Below, piece after piece: positions 56,714 through 64,000 of a DNA stretch of 64,000 nt. Positions within the stretch are counted from its first letter, which is position 1. Each line of letters begins with the position of its first letter. Made by a program: the position numbers and the translations under genes. The stretch comes from Cobetia marina. Its GTDB lineage: Bacteria; Pseudomonadota; Gammaproteobacteria; Pseudomonadales; Halomonadaceae. The notes under the pieces are model-generated. The model was not told where the DNA came from, did not search any database, and worked only from the letters and a program-made list of their open reading frames with translations. The stretch covers positions 2,604,001 through 2,668,000 of the forward strand of contig NZ_CP017114.1 of the NCBI RefSeq assembly GCF_001720485.1, in the 5' to 3' direction.

Positions 56714-58432
56714 ATGACGCCTACCCAACTTCATCGCCATGCCGCACACGACTGGTGGCGTGGTGCAACGCTCTATCAGATCTATCCGCGTAGCTTCATG
56801 GACGCCAATGGCGACGGTGTCGGCGATATCGCCGGCATCATCCAACGCCTGGACTACCTCGCGACCCTGGGGGTGGACGCGATCTGGATCTCCCCCATCT
56901 TCACCTCGCCCATGCAAGACTTCGGGTATGACGTCTCGGACTACCGTGACATCGATCCCCTGTTCGGCACTCTGGAGGATTTCACGCGCCTCATCGCCCG
57001 CGCACATGAGCTCGGACTGGCCGTCATCATTGATCAGGTGCTGTCACACAGCTCCGATCAGCATGTGTGGTTCCGGGAAAGTCGCCAGTCCCGGGACAAT
57101 GCCAAGGCTGACTGGTACGTCTGGGCTGACCCACGTCCGGATGGCAGCGCGCCCAACAACTGGCTAGCCGCCTTTGGTGGGCCGGCCTGGACCTTCGATT
57201 CGCGGCGTTGCCAGTACTATCTGCACAACTTCCTCGCCAGCCAGCCGGACCTCAACTTCCATCATCCCGAGGTGCGTCAGGCACAGCTCGACAATCTGCG
57301 TTTCTGGCTGGAACTGGGCGTCGACGGATTCCGCTTCGACACCGCCAACTTCTACTTTCATGATCGGGCGCTGACAGACAATCCGCCGTCATCGGACGAC
57401 TATCGTAGCCGCGGGCATCCCCGCAGCTATCAGCTGCTGAAGCACAATGCGGATCAGCCGGAGAATCTCGACTATCTGGAAGAGATTCGTGCCCTGCTGG
57501 AGGAGTACCCGGGCGCCACCAGTGTCGGCGAGGTCGGGGGCAGCGACCCGCTCCCCGCCATGGCAGCCTACACCGCGGGTCAGCACCGCCTGCACATGGC
57601 CTACACCTTCGACCTGCTCAACAGCACGGGAGATGCCATGGCATTGCACGCCGTTCTGGCACGCTTTGCCGACCATGGCGATGACGCCTGGCCGTGCTGG
57701 GCGCTGTCCAATCATGATGTTCCGCGCAGCGCCAGTCGCTGGGGGAGCGCACGCGCCCTGCTGGCACTGACGGTCCTCTGCTCATTGCGTGGCAGCCTCT
57801 GTCTCTACCAGGGCGAAGAGCTTGGATTCGAGGAAGCGGAGTTGAGCTACGCCGAGCTGCAGGACCCCTTCGGAATCGCGCTCTGGCCCGAGGTAAAGGG
57901 ACGCGATGGTTGTCGCACGCCCATGGTGTGGGAGCCTCATCGCCATGGTGGCTTCTGCGCCGACTCCCTGTCGCCCTGGCTCCCCGTCCATGTTCCACAT
58001 CAGTCACAGGCGGTCTCGTTGCAACAAGAGGCGCCCGAGAGTCTGCTGAATCACGTTCGCCAACTGCTGAGACTGCGTGGCGAAAACACGCTGCTCAAGA
58101 CGGGGCAACAGACGCTCATCTCCCCGTCCGTGTTGCCCAAGGATGTCTTTGGTGTGATACGTCACGACCGTCATCAGCGGATGATGTGCCTGGCCAACCT
58201 GGGACACCAATCAGGCCACAAATCAGGCCACGACAACTCTCCCGTCATGCTCGATCTGACAGCCCTGCTGGGCTCGCGAACGCTGCATGGCCAGTGTCAT
58301 GACCCGATAGAGATCGTCTCATTGCCCGGTATGGCCACGCCTATCCTTGAGGCAGGGCAATTGAGACTGTCGCCGGGGATGGCAGCCTGGCTGGTCGTGC
58401 CAGCCGATGCGTCGAGAGACCAGGATGGGTAA
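56714..58432 (+). CDS. GH13 alpha-glucosidase, fourth paralogue
   Basis: 572 residues, AAGGAA before the ATG. Triad Asp209 (GFRFDTANF), Glu273 (SVGEVGG), Asp335 (SNHD). Thr210 as in aglA, but the rest is nearer the third paralogue (ALTDNPP, TAGQHRLHMAYTFDLLNS). The C-terminal beta domain carries an extra His/Gly-rich insertion (GHQSGHKSGHDNS) at about 495. Cytoplasmic. Last enzyme gene of the cluster before the regulator. Confidence 0.92.
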   Translation: MTPTQLHRHAAHDWWRGATLYQIYPRSFMDANGDGVGDIAGIIQRLDYLATLGVDAIWISPIFTSPMQDFGYDVSDYRDIDPLFGTLEDFTRLIARAHELGLAVIIDQVLSHSSDQHVWFRESRQSRDNAKADWYVWADPRPDGSAPNNWLAAFGGPAWTFDSRRCQYYLHNFLASQPDLNFHHPEVRQAQLDNLRFWLELGVDGFRFDTANFYFHDRALTDNPPSSDDYRSRGHPRSYQLLKHNADQPENLDYLEEIRALLEEYPGATSVGEVGGSDPLPAMAAYTAGQHRLHMAYTFDLLNSTGDAMALHAVLARFADHGDDAWPCWALSNHDVPRSASRWGSARALLALTVLCSLRGSLCLYQGEELGFEEAELSYAELQDPFGIALWPEVKGRDGCRTPMVWEPHRHGGFCADSLSPWLPVHVPHQSQAVSLQQEAPESLLNHVRQLLRLRGENTLLKTGQQTLISPSVLPKDVFGVIRHDRHQRMMCLANLGHQSGHKSGHDNSPVMLDLTALLGSRTLHGQCHDPIEIVSLPGMATPILEAGQLRLSPGMAAWLVVPADASRDQDG

Positions 58433-58470
58433 AGGAAAGGGCCAGCAAGGGGTGCTTGCGACCGACTGCA

Positions 58471-58493
58471 TGCCCGGGGGATTGTCCCGGGCA
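58471..58493 (+). terminator. Hairpin after the GH13 cluster
   Basis: TGCCCGGG pairs with CCCGGGCA around a seven-base loop, 38 bases after the stop. No T run, so efficiency is uncertain. Confidence 0.45.
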
Positions 58494-58581
58494 CCTGGAG
58501 TGGAAAGGCAGCTCAGTCTGGTCGCACCGCCTCCATCACTTTCTGGGCATTTCTGGTACGTGGCGATATGCTATCTCTGCA

Positions 58582-58595
58582 CTTAATCGTTCAAG
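58582..58595. promoter_or_regulatory. LacI-family operator before the agl regulator
   Basis: CTTAATCGTTCAAG differs at one base from the two sites at 45465 and 45643. It ends 27 bases before the regulator start, consistent with autorepression. Confidence 0.75.
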
Positions 58596-58622
58596 CTTTT
58601 CATCTTCAGGAACCCGACGCCT

Positions 58623-59678
58623 GTGTCATCGCCTCGCCGTATCACTCTCAAGGAGCTAGCCGCAGAACTGGGCGTCTCCACCGCCAGTGTCTCCAACGCC
58701 TTCAACCGCCCCGACCAGCTCTCGCCTGCATTGCGCGAGCGGATTCTCGAGGAGGCCAGACGGCTGGGCTATCGTGGTCCGGACGCCAAGGCGCGAAGCC
58801 TGCGTACGGGGCGCTCACGGATCATCGCCGTGGTACTCGCGGAGACATTGACCTACAGCCTCAAGGACGCGGTCGCCAGCGAGCTGTTATCGGGCATCGC
58901 CGAAGTGCTGGACGCCCACGGCCATACCCTGCTGCTGCTCTCGGGTCGCCAGGATGCCTCTCAGGTGCCGGGGTCTTCCAGCATTGCCGATGGCTTCATC
59001 GTCTACGGGCTGATGGCCAGCATGGCGCTGGTGGAAGAACTCCAGAGCGCGGGTCACAAGCCCATCGTGGCGGTCGACTTCGATCTGGGCGACCACCCCG
59101 CCATCCACGTGGATGATGAGCCCGCCTGCTACGCCATCGCGCAACATGCCCTGAAGACACCCGCCAGTCGCATCGGCATCGTCAACCTGCGCCTGACCGA
59201 AACAGCCTGCAACGGCCGCATCACCGAGGCCCACGCGCTGCTCCCGGCGGGTCGAACCATCACCCGCTCGCGACTGGCGGGTTTTCATCGTGCGCTGGCT
59301 GAGCGGGATATCTCCCCCGATTCTGTGACGATGTGGAACATCGAGGAAAACACCTACGAGATCTGCGCGCCGGTGCTGGCAGAGATTCTGGATCTTCCGC
59401 CCAATGAACGGCCAGACCTCCTGCTATGCATGTCCGACCGTATCGCGTTGACCGCCGTGACCCTGGCGGAACAACGTGGCATCCGGATTCCCGAAGACCT
59501 GCGTATCACCGGCTTTGATGGTATCGAGGAAGGGCAATATCGCTCACCTCGCCTGACCACGGTCCAGCAGGACAGTACCGAGAAAGGCCGCCTTGCCGCG
59601 CGAATGATTCTGGGGCTGGAACCCGCCTCGCCTCGCCTGCTCACGACTCGGCTGATCCAGGGTGAAACCTGTCCGTGA
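58623..59678 (+). CDS. aglR: LacI-family regulator of alpha-glucoside genes
   Basis: 351 residues from a GTG start (CAGGAA ten bases upstream). Helix-turn-helix at about 6-55 (LKELAAELGVSTASVSNAFN), then a binding-protein fold with AVVLAETLTYSLKDAVAS, IVAVDFDLGDHPAIHVDDE and ITGFDGIEEGQYRSP. The binding site at 58582 in its own promoter matches those before the porin and aglE, so one regulon is proposed. The symbol follows the Sinorhizobium naming and is based on position and family. Confidence 0.88.
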   Translation: MSSPRRITLKELAAELGVSTASVSNAFNRPDQLSPALRERILEEARRLGYRGPDAKARSLRTGRSRIIAVVLAETLTYSLKDAVASELLSGIAEVLDAHGHTLLLLSGRQDASQVPGSSSIADGFIVYGLMASMALVEELQSAGHKPIVAVDFDLGDHPAIHVDDEPACYAIAQHALKTPASRIGIVNLRLTETACNGRITEAHALLPAGRTITRSRLAGFHRALAERDISPDSVTMWNIEENTYEICAPVLAEILDLPPNERPDLLLCMSDRIALTAVTLAEQRGIRIPEDLRITGFDGIEEGQYRSPRLTTVQQDSTEKGRLAARMILGLEPASPRLLTTRLIQGETCP

Positions 59679-59743
59679 GGAAGGAACCATTGGCAATCCT
59701 ATGATGTACACCTCACCAGGCAGTCCTCTGATAGTCGCCTATA

Positions 59744-60637
59744 TCAAGACTCCCAGGACAACAACCAATCCGCAAAGCGACTGACTTTGGGGTCATGCTG
59801 CCCTGAGGGCACAACTACGTAATAACCACCGCACCTCAAGGGTGAGGTGCTTGCGACCACCAGCCGCCCCTCAGCAAGTTCTGGAGTCACGAAATAGCGC
59901 GGCAATATGGCTATCCCAAGCCCATGTAAAGCCGCTTCAAGAACAAACTGGAAGTGCTCCAACCGCTGCCCTGGTAATGCATTGCACTCTCTGATCGATA
60001 GCCCCGCTGCTTCCAACCACAACTGAGTGGAAGACTTCATCAAAGGTGAATGCGCCACATGATGGAGAATCGGGTAACGCAGAATATCCTGCCGCTCAAT
60101 GACAGGACCTTTTTCAGTCAGCAAGTCCGGTGTACACACAGCAAGTAGCTCACTGGACATGAGAAAACGTGCATCAAATCCTGGCCATTCACCCTCTCCA
60201 AAAAGGATGCCGACATCATAGCCTTCATGACTGTCATACAGCCGGCGCAGATCATTCATGATCTCGAGCTCAATCTCGGGATTGAGTACTGCATAGGACT
60301 TGAGTTTTGGCAATAACCAGCGAGAGGTAAACGAAGGTTCGGCTCCGATACGCAGATGACCAACGTGACTGGTGCGTACATGATGAGTCGCTGTTTCAAG
60401 ACTCTCCAACAACGGCGATATCTCATGCACATAGGCTTGCCCCAACTCATTGAGCGTCAGCCGCTGTCGAGAACGCGTTACCAGCGGGCAGCCCAGAAAC
60501 TCCTCCAGATTCTTGATCTGGCGACTCACGGCACTCTGGGTAAGATTCAACTCTTCAGCGGCTCTTGTGACGCTGGAAAAGCGTGCGAAAGCGACGATGC
60601 ACCGAAGAGATATCATGCTGGGGAGCTGTCGTTGCAT
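59744..60637 (-). CDS. LysR-family transcription regulator
   Basis: 297 residues, normal family length. Winged helix at about 7-66 (IVAFARFSSVTRAAEELN, then LTQSAVSRQIKNLEEFLG), followed by a LysR substrate-binding domain (GHLRIGAEPSFTSRWLLP). The GcvA-like branch is suggested by YDVGILFGEGEWPG and LEAALHGLGIAILPRYFV. It reads away from the aldolase operon and is its likely activator. Confidence 0.9.
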   Translation of the reverse strand: MQRQLPSMISLRCIVAFARFSSVTRAAEELNLTQSAVSRQIKNLEEFLGCPLVTRSRQRLTLNELGQAYVHEISPLLESLETATHHVRTSHVGHLRIGAEPSFTSRWLLPKLKSYAVLNPEIELEIMNDLRRLYDSHEGYDVGILFGEGEWPGFDARFLMSSELLAVCTPDLLTEKGPVIERQDILRYPILHHVAHSPLMKSSTQLWLEAAGLSIRECNALPGQRLEHFQFVLEAALHGLGIAILPRYFVTPELAEGRLVVASTSPLRCGGYYVVVPSGQHDPKVSRFADWLLSWES

Positions 60638-60671
60638 GGTAGGTCATGACTTTTTGGAATGAACTTCTGAA

Positions 60672-60687
60672 GAATAAATCGATATTC
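60672..60687. promoter_or_regulatory. Possible LysR-type binding site
   Basis: GAATA-AATCGA-TATTC is an inverted repeat in the divergent region, 35 bases upstream of the LysR start and 121 upstream of the aldolase start. It does not fit T-N11-A, so this is tentative. Confidence 0.3.
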
Positions 60688-60807
60688 GCTCTCTCACAAG
60701 CAACCTAGGATGCATGCAAGGCCAGCCTGCCACAGGACGAGCACTCCCTTATCCCGTGTCCTGAGCCGCACCGCTGTCTTATGCCTTCCCGTCCGAGAGT
60801 GCGCCAC

Positions 60808-61548
60808 ATGCCAAAACCCGCGATTGAAGAGACCTTGAGAGCCGATCTGGCCGCCGCCTATCGCCTGCTTGAGCGAAACGGCTGGAGCGATCAAGTTTTC
60901 ACTCATATATCTGTACGCCTGCCAGGTGAGACACCGGCTTTCCTGATCAATGCCTATGGCTTGCTGCCAGAAGAGATTACCGCCTCCAATCTGGTCACTA
61001 TCGGTATTGATGGGCAGAAACTGAATAGTGATGATCCTGAGGTAAATCCTGCGGGCTTCACGATTCACAGTGCCATCCACATGCATCGTCATGATGCCGT
61101 ATGCGTCATGCATACTCATACTTTGGCTGGCATGGCAGTCGCGGCATTGGAAGAGGGTCTTCTTCCTCTGAATCAAACCAACATGGCCTTCTACAATCGC
61201 GTGGCCTATTACGACTACGAAGGCATTCCACTCGATCTTGAAGTCCGTAATCGCATCGTGGCAGCACTCGGTAATCGACAATGCGCCATTCTGCGCAATC
61301 ACGGACTGCTGACCACCGGCCGCAGTGTCGCTGAGGCTTACTTCAACATGTTCTACCTCAATAAGGCCTGCGAGATTCAGCTTGAGGCGATGAAGATGGG
61401 TCGCCCTCTCATCATGCCTTCACAACAAGAGTGTGAATTCACTGCTCAGCAGTTCGAGAACCCTCGCTACCACGCAGAAAGCGTGGCATTGACCTGGGCT
61501 GCGGAACTACGGCGTCTGGACAGAGAAGCGCCCGACTTCCGTCTCTAG
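60808..61548 (+). CDS. Class II aldolase/adducin-family protein
   Basis: 246 residues from ATG 60808; an ATG nine codons earlier is possible but lacks a better ribosome site. Zn-site motifs are visible: VMHTHTLAGMAV with the HxH pair and LRNHGLLTTGRSVAEAY with the third His; the fold starts LRADLAAAYRLLERNGWSD. Members are fuculose/rhamnulose-phosphate aldolases, dehydratases or decarboxylases. There is no kinase nearby, so an un-phosphorylated substrate is likely. First gene of the rightmost operon. Confidence 0.86.
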   Translation: MPKPAIEETLRADLAAAYRLLERNGWSDQVFTHISVRLPGETPAFLINAYGLLPEEITASNLVTIGIDGQKLNSDDPEVNPAGFTIHSAIHMHRHDAVCVMHTHTLAGMAVAALEEGLLPLNQTNMAFYNRVAYYDYEGIPLDLEVRNRIVAALGNRQCAILRNHGLLTTGRSVAEAYFNMFYLNKACEIQLEAMKMGRPLIMPSQQECEFTAQQFENPRYHAESVALTWAAELRRLDREAPDFRL

Positions 61549-61707
61549 AACGGCACGCCGTTTCCGGATGAACACGGCAGACATACTCGCGCTGGACACA
61601 TCCGCCCTGGCACGAGCTGCCTGCACGATGACATTGTAAAAGCACAGATTGATGATTCACGACAACCATCAACTCATCATTACAACTATAAAAAAGGTAC
61701 GCGTCCC

Positions 61708-63087
61708 ATGACCGACCGCCCGACTCCCGTCGCCTCAGAAGTCCCTCAATCTCGCTACAGCACGAAACAGCTGCTCAAATGCTTGATCCCCACTCTTCTC
61801 GGCGTTTTGCTTTTCTTTACGCCCATCAGTGTTGATGGTCGGACGACGATCATGATCGCGTTCGTCATCGACTACATCAATGATGTACTCAAACCCTTCA
61901 TGGTGACGGCAACAGCCGCGGTCGCCATCATTCCTAGTCTGATCACTCTGGCCGTCACCTTCAGTCCATTACGCCACCGCAAGGGACGCTTGATCACACT
62001 ATTCAATCCCGGCATGGGCTGGACCATCGTACGCGTCATCGGCGCCTTGTTGATGACGATGGTCTATTTCGAGGTAGGGCCCGAGTGGGTATGGAGCCGC
62101 AATACCGGCGGCGTAATGCTCTATGATGTTGGCCCAGTCGTCCTGGCCATCTACTTCCTGTCAGCACTGCTATTACCTCTGCTGACTGACTACGGACTAA
62201 TGGAGTTCGCCGGCACCTTGTGCAGCCGCATGTTCGAGCGTCTCTTCGGCCTGCCGGGGAGAGCAGCAGTGGACTGCCTCGCCTCTTGGCTGTCAGCCTC
62301 CAGCGTGGGCATCATCCTTACGACTCAGCAGTACCGTCAGGGGTTTTACAACAGTCGTGAGGCGTGCACGATCGCAACCAACTTCTCGATCGTCTCGATT
62401 GCGTATTCTTACTTGCTGCTCAAGCTGATCGGCCTCGAGGAGATGTTCATTCAATGGTACATCGCCGTTGCCATCACCGGCGTCCTGTGCGCCATCATTG
62501 TGCCCAAGCTGCCACCGCTACGTAACAAATTGCCGGTCTACCATCCCGCAGTCGGCAAGCAGCTCAAGACAGACCGTCGTCCTGGAGAAGGTGTACTGGC
62601 CCTTGGTCTACGCCGCGCCGTCGAACGTGCCGAGCAAGCCAACTCTCCCACAGAACAGCTCAAGCAAGGGCTTCAGATCAGCGCAGATGTGGCCTTCTCC
62701 ATCTATCCGGCCATGATGTTGGTGGGATGTGTCGGATTGGCACTGATCGAGTTCACCCAGTTATTCCAGGTGCTATCACTGCCATTGGTGCCCTATCTGG
62801 AGTTATTGCGTCTTCCTGAGGCTGCTCAGGCAGCGCCCGCGCTACTCGCCGGCATCGTCGACAGCATCATGCCTTCCATTCTGGGTGCTGGAATCGAAAG
62901 CGAAGTGACACGCTTCGTGATGGCGGGGGTCGCCGTCACTCAAATCATCTTCTTTACCGAAGCTGCCATCATCCTGGTCAGAGCTGACATTGGGCTCACA
63001 TTACGTGATCTGGTCATGATCTATGCCCTGCGAGTGCTGATCTCGCTGCCTATCCTCGCCCTGCTGGGACATTGGATGATCGGCTGA
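61708..63087 (+). CDS. YjiH-family inner-membrane protein (Gate domain)
   Basis: 459 residues, about ten spans. It starts with a short polar tail, then LLKCLIPTLLGVLLFFTPI, and contains the Gate-domain features VDCLASWLSASSVGIILTTQ and SIYPAMMLVGCVGLALIEF. YjiH proteins resemble half of a nucleoside-type transporter and often stand beside amidohydrolases, but the substrate is unknown. Here it lies between an aldolase-fold protein and a YtcJ-like amidohydrolase and probably imports their substrate. Confidence 0.8.
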   Translation: MTDRPTPVASEVPQSRYSTKQLLKCLIPTLLGVLLFFTPISVDGRTTIMIAFVIDYINDVLKPFMVTATAAVAIIPSLITLAVTFSPLRHRKGRLITLFNPGMGWTIVRVIGALLMTMVYFEVGPEWVWSRNTGGVMLYDVGPVVLAIYFLSALLLPLLTDYGLMEFAGTLCSRMFERLFGLPGRAAVDCLASWLSASSVGIILTTQQYRQGFYNSREACTIATNFSIVSIAYSYLLLKLIGLEEMFIQWYIAVAITGVLCAIIVPKLPPLRNKLPVYHPAVGKQLKTDRRPGEGVLALGLRRAVERAEQANSPTEQLKQGLQISADVAFSIYPAMMLVGCVGLALIEFTQLFQVLSLPLVPYLELLRLPEAAQAAPALLAGIVDSIMPSILGAGIESEVTRFVMAGVAVTQIIFFTEAAIILVRADIGLTLRDLVMIYALRVLISLPILALLGHWMIG

Positions 63088-63171
63088 TGAACGGGCGTGT
63101 ATCCCATAGTGATGCACGCTCGTGCCTCGCTCTTCTCTCGTGCTGTGCCTTCTCCTTTAGATTATGAGCTC

Positions 63172-64000
63172 ATGATAATGATTACCTCCAGCACCCTGTC
63201 GACACCTTCTTTTATAGCGGCCTCCTCACCGACAGAGACCGCCGATATCGTATTGATCAATGCCAACATCCATACCGTGGACGACAATACTCCCTGGGCG
63301 GAAGCCGTCGCGATTCGCAGTGGTCGCTTCATGGCCGTCGGTAATGAAGACGATGTGACACCATTCATTGGAGACCATACCAAGGTCATCGACCTTGAAG
63401 GTCGTTTCGTGATGCCCGGTCTTTATGACATGCATACTCACCCCGACCTGGCGCTGGCACCCGGCTATGCCGACTATCTGAATATCGGCCTTGAGGATCC
63501 CACCCCGGAGGAGGTCAAGCAGGCAATACTCGACTACGCCGACAGTCATCCGGGCGATGGCTGGATCTACGGCCAATATTTCGTGCGCTATACCTTCAAG
63601 CAGGCTGGGTTGGTCGCTGATCGTGACTGGCTGGACAGCTTCATGCCTGATCGCCCCGTGGCCATTCTTGATCGCTCATGGGGCTGCATGATGGTCAACT
63701 CGCGCGCGCTGGCGCTGGCAAACATTACCGCTGAGACTCAGGACCCACGTCATGGCTATATCGAGCGAGACTCCATTACCCATGAACCTTCCGGCATTCT
63801 GGTCGATGGTGCCTACGCCATCATCCACGCCACCATGCCACCAACACCGCAGCATGCGCTGACACGTGCCTATCGAGAGGGGCTGCATTTCCAGAGTGGA
63901 CATGGCGTGGTGGGCACCAAGTACGTGCACGTCTGCGAACACCGCCTGAATGCACTTCGCAGTCTCGATCAAGATGGCAAGCTTTCCGTCCGAGTAGAAG
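63172..64000 (+). CDS. YtcJ-like amidohydrolase, 3' end cut by the window edge
   Basis: 276 residues are visible; the full family length is about 550. The start may be 63172 or 63178 (a weak GAG precedes). Amidohydrolase family 3 pattern: ADIVLINANIHTVDD, VAIRSGRFMAVGNEDDV, VMPGLYDMHTHPDLA with the HxH metal pair, GDGWIYGQYF and LDRSWGCMMVNSRAL. No signal peptide is evident. It probably hydrolyses an amide or cyclic amide bond in the substrate imported by the YjiH protein. Truncated only because the window ends. Confidence 0.85.
   Translation, partial: MIMITSSTLSTPSFIAASSPTETADIVLINANIHTVDDNTPWAEAVAIRSGRFMAVGNEDDVTPFIGDHTKVIDLEGRFVMPGLYDMHTHPDLALAPGYADYLNIGLEDPTPEEVKQAILDYADSHPGDGWIYGQYFVRYTFKQAGLVADRDWLDSFMPDRPVAILDRSWGCMMVNSRALALANITAETQDPRHGYIERDSITHEPSGILVDGAYAIIHATMPPTPQHALTRAYREGLHFQSGHGVVGTKYVHVCEHRLNALRSLDQDGKLSVRVE

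Overview
The window looks like chromosome of a moderately halophilic gammaproteobacterium of the Halomonadaceae (Halomonas/Cobetia type). This is inference: codon use is GC-rich, and the first GH13 enzyme (48857-50518) closely resembles, from memory, the Halomonas sp. H11 alpha-glucosidase HaG, with the same catalytic residues shifted by 7. No rRNA, tRNA or CRISPR was seen. Nearly everything is catabolic: import systems, oxidoreductases, hydrolases and their local regulators.

Region 1 (1-12.4 kb) holds two divergent operons around a GntR-type regulator with two winged-helix domains. The left operon reads leftwards: a metal hydrolase of the polysaccharide-deacetylase fold (HP0310/PgdA or cyclic-imidase type), an MFS permease, two SDR dehydrogenases and a membrane protein. 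The right operon encodes an NCS1 (hydantoin/allantoin/nucleobase type) permease, an amidase-signature amidase, a small Cys-rich-start protein, a CobW/COG0523 GTPase and a solute-binding-protein homologue with no signal peptide. A 20-bp motif (18/20 identical) lies in front of both operons. The best hypothesis is uptake and stepwise hydrolysis of a cyclic imide or another N-heterocycle.

Region 2 (12.5-28.1 kb) is a complete myo-inositol catabolic cluster: iolR-iolG-iolB leftwards; an inositol-type ABC importer, iolC (fused to DUF2090), iolD, iolE, iolA, a sugar-phosphate isomerase/epimerase and an MFS inositol permease rightwards. Two exact GGAA-N6-TTCC sites, matching the motif known for rhizobial IolR, sit in the divergent promoter region.

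Region 3 (28.3-42.3 kb, all leftward) is a second, different cyclitol/sugar-acid cluster. Unit B has a second IolD, a Gfo/Idh/MocA dehydrogenase, an IolE-like TIM barrel and a second MFS permease. Unit A has another Gfo/Idh/MocA dehydrogenase, an IlvD/Edd dehydratase, an SMP-30 lactonase, an HpcH/HpaI aldolase and an SDR, which together form a non-phosphorylative sugar-oxidation route. A LacI-family gene follows, and near-identical 14-bp palindromes stand in front of both units.

A short AT-rich junction (42.3-43.8 kb) carries decayed IS30-like and probably IS481-like transposase pieces and a csbD-type stress gene.

Region 4 (43.8-59.7 kb) is an alpha-glucoside system in the aglEFGAK order known from Sinorhizobium, expanded with three more GH13 alpha-glucosidases and a second binding protein, a LamB/ScrY-type porin with a coiled-coil N-terminus, and a LacI-family regulator. 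Three CTTAATCGTTYAAG palindromes mark the porin, the ABC operon and the regulator gene as one regulon.

Region 5 (59.7-64 kb) starts another pathway: a LysR regulator divergent from a class II aldolase-fold protein, a YjiH-family membrane protein and a YtcJ-like amidohydrolase that runs off the right edge.
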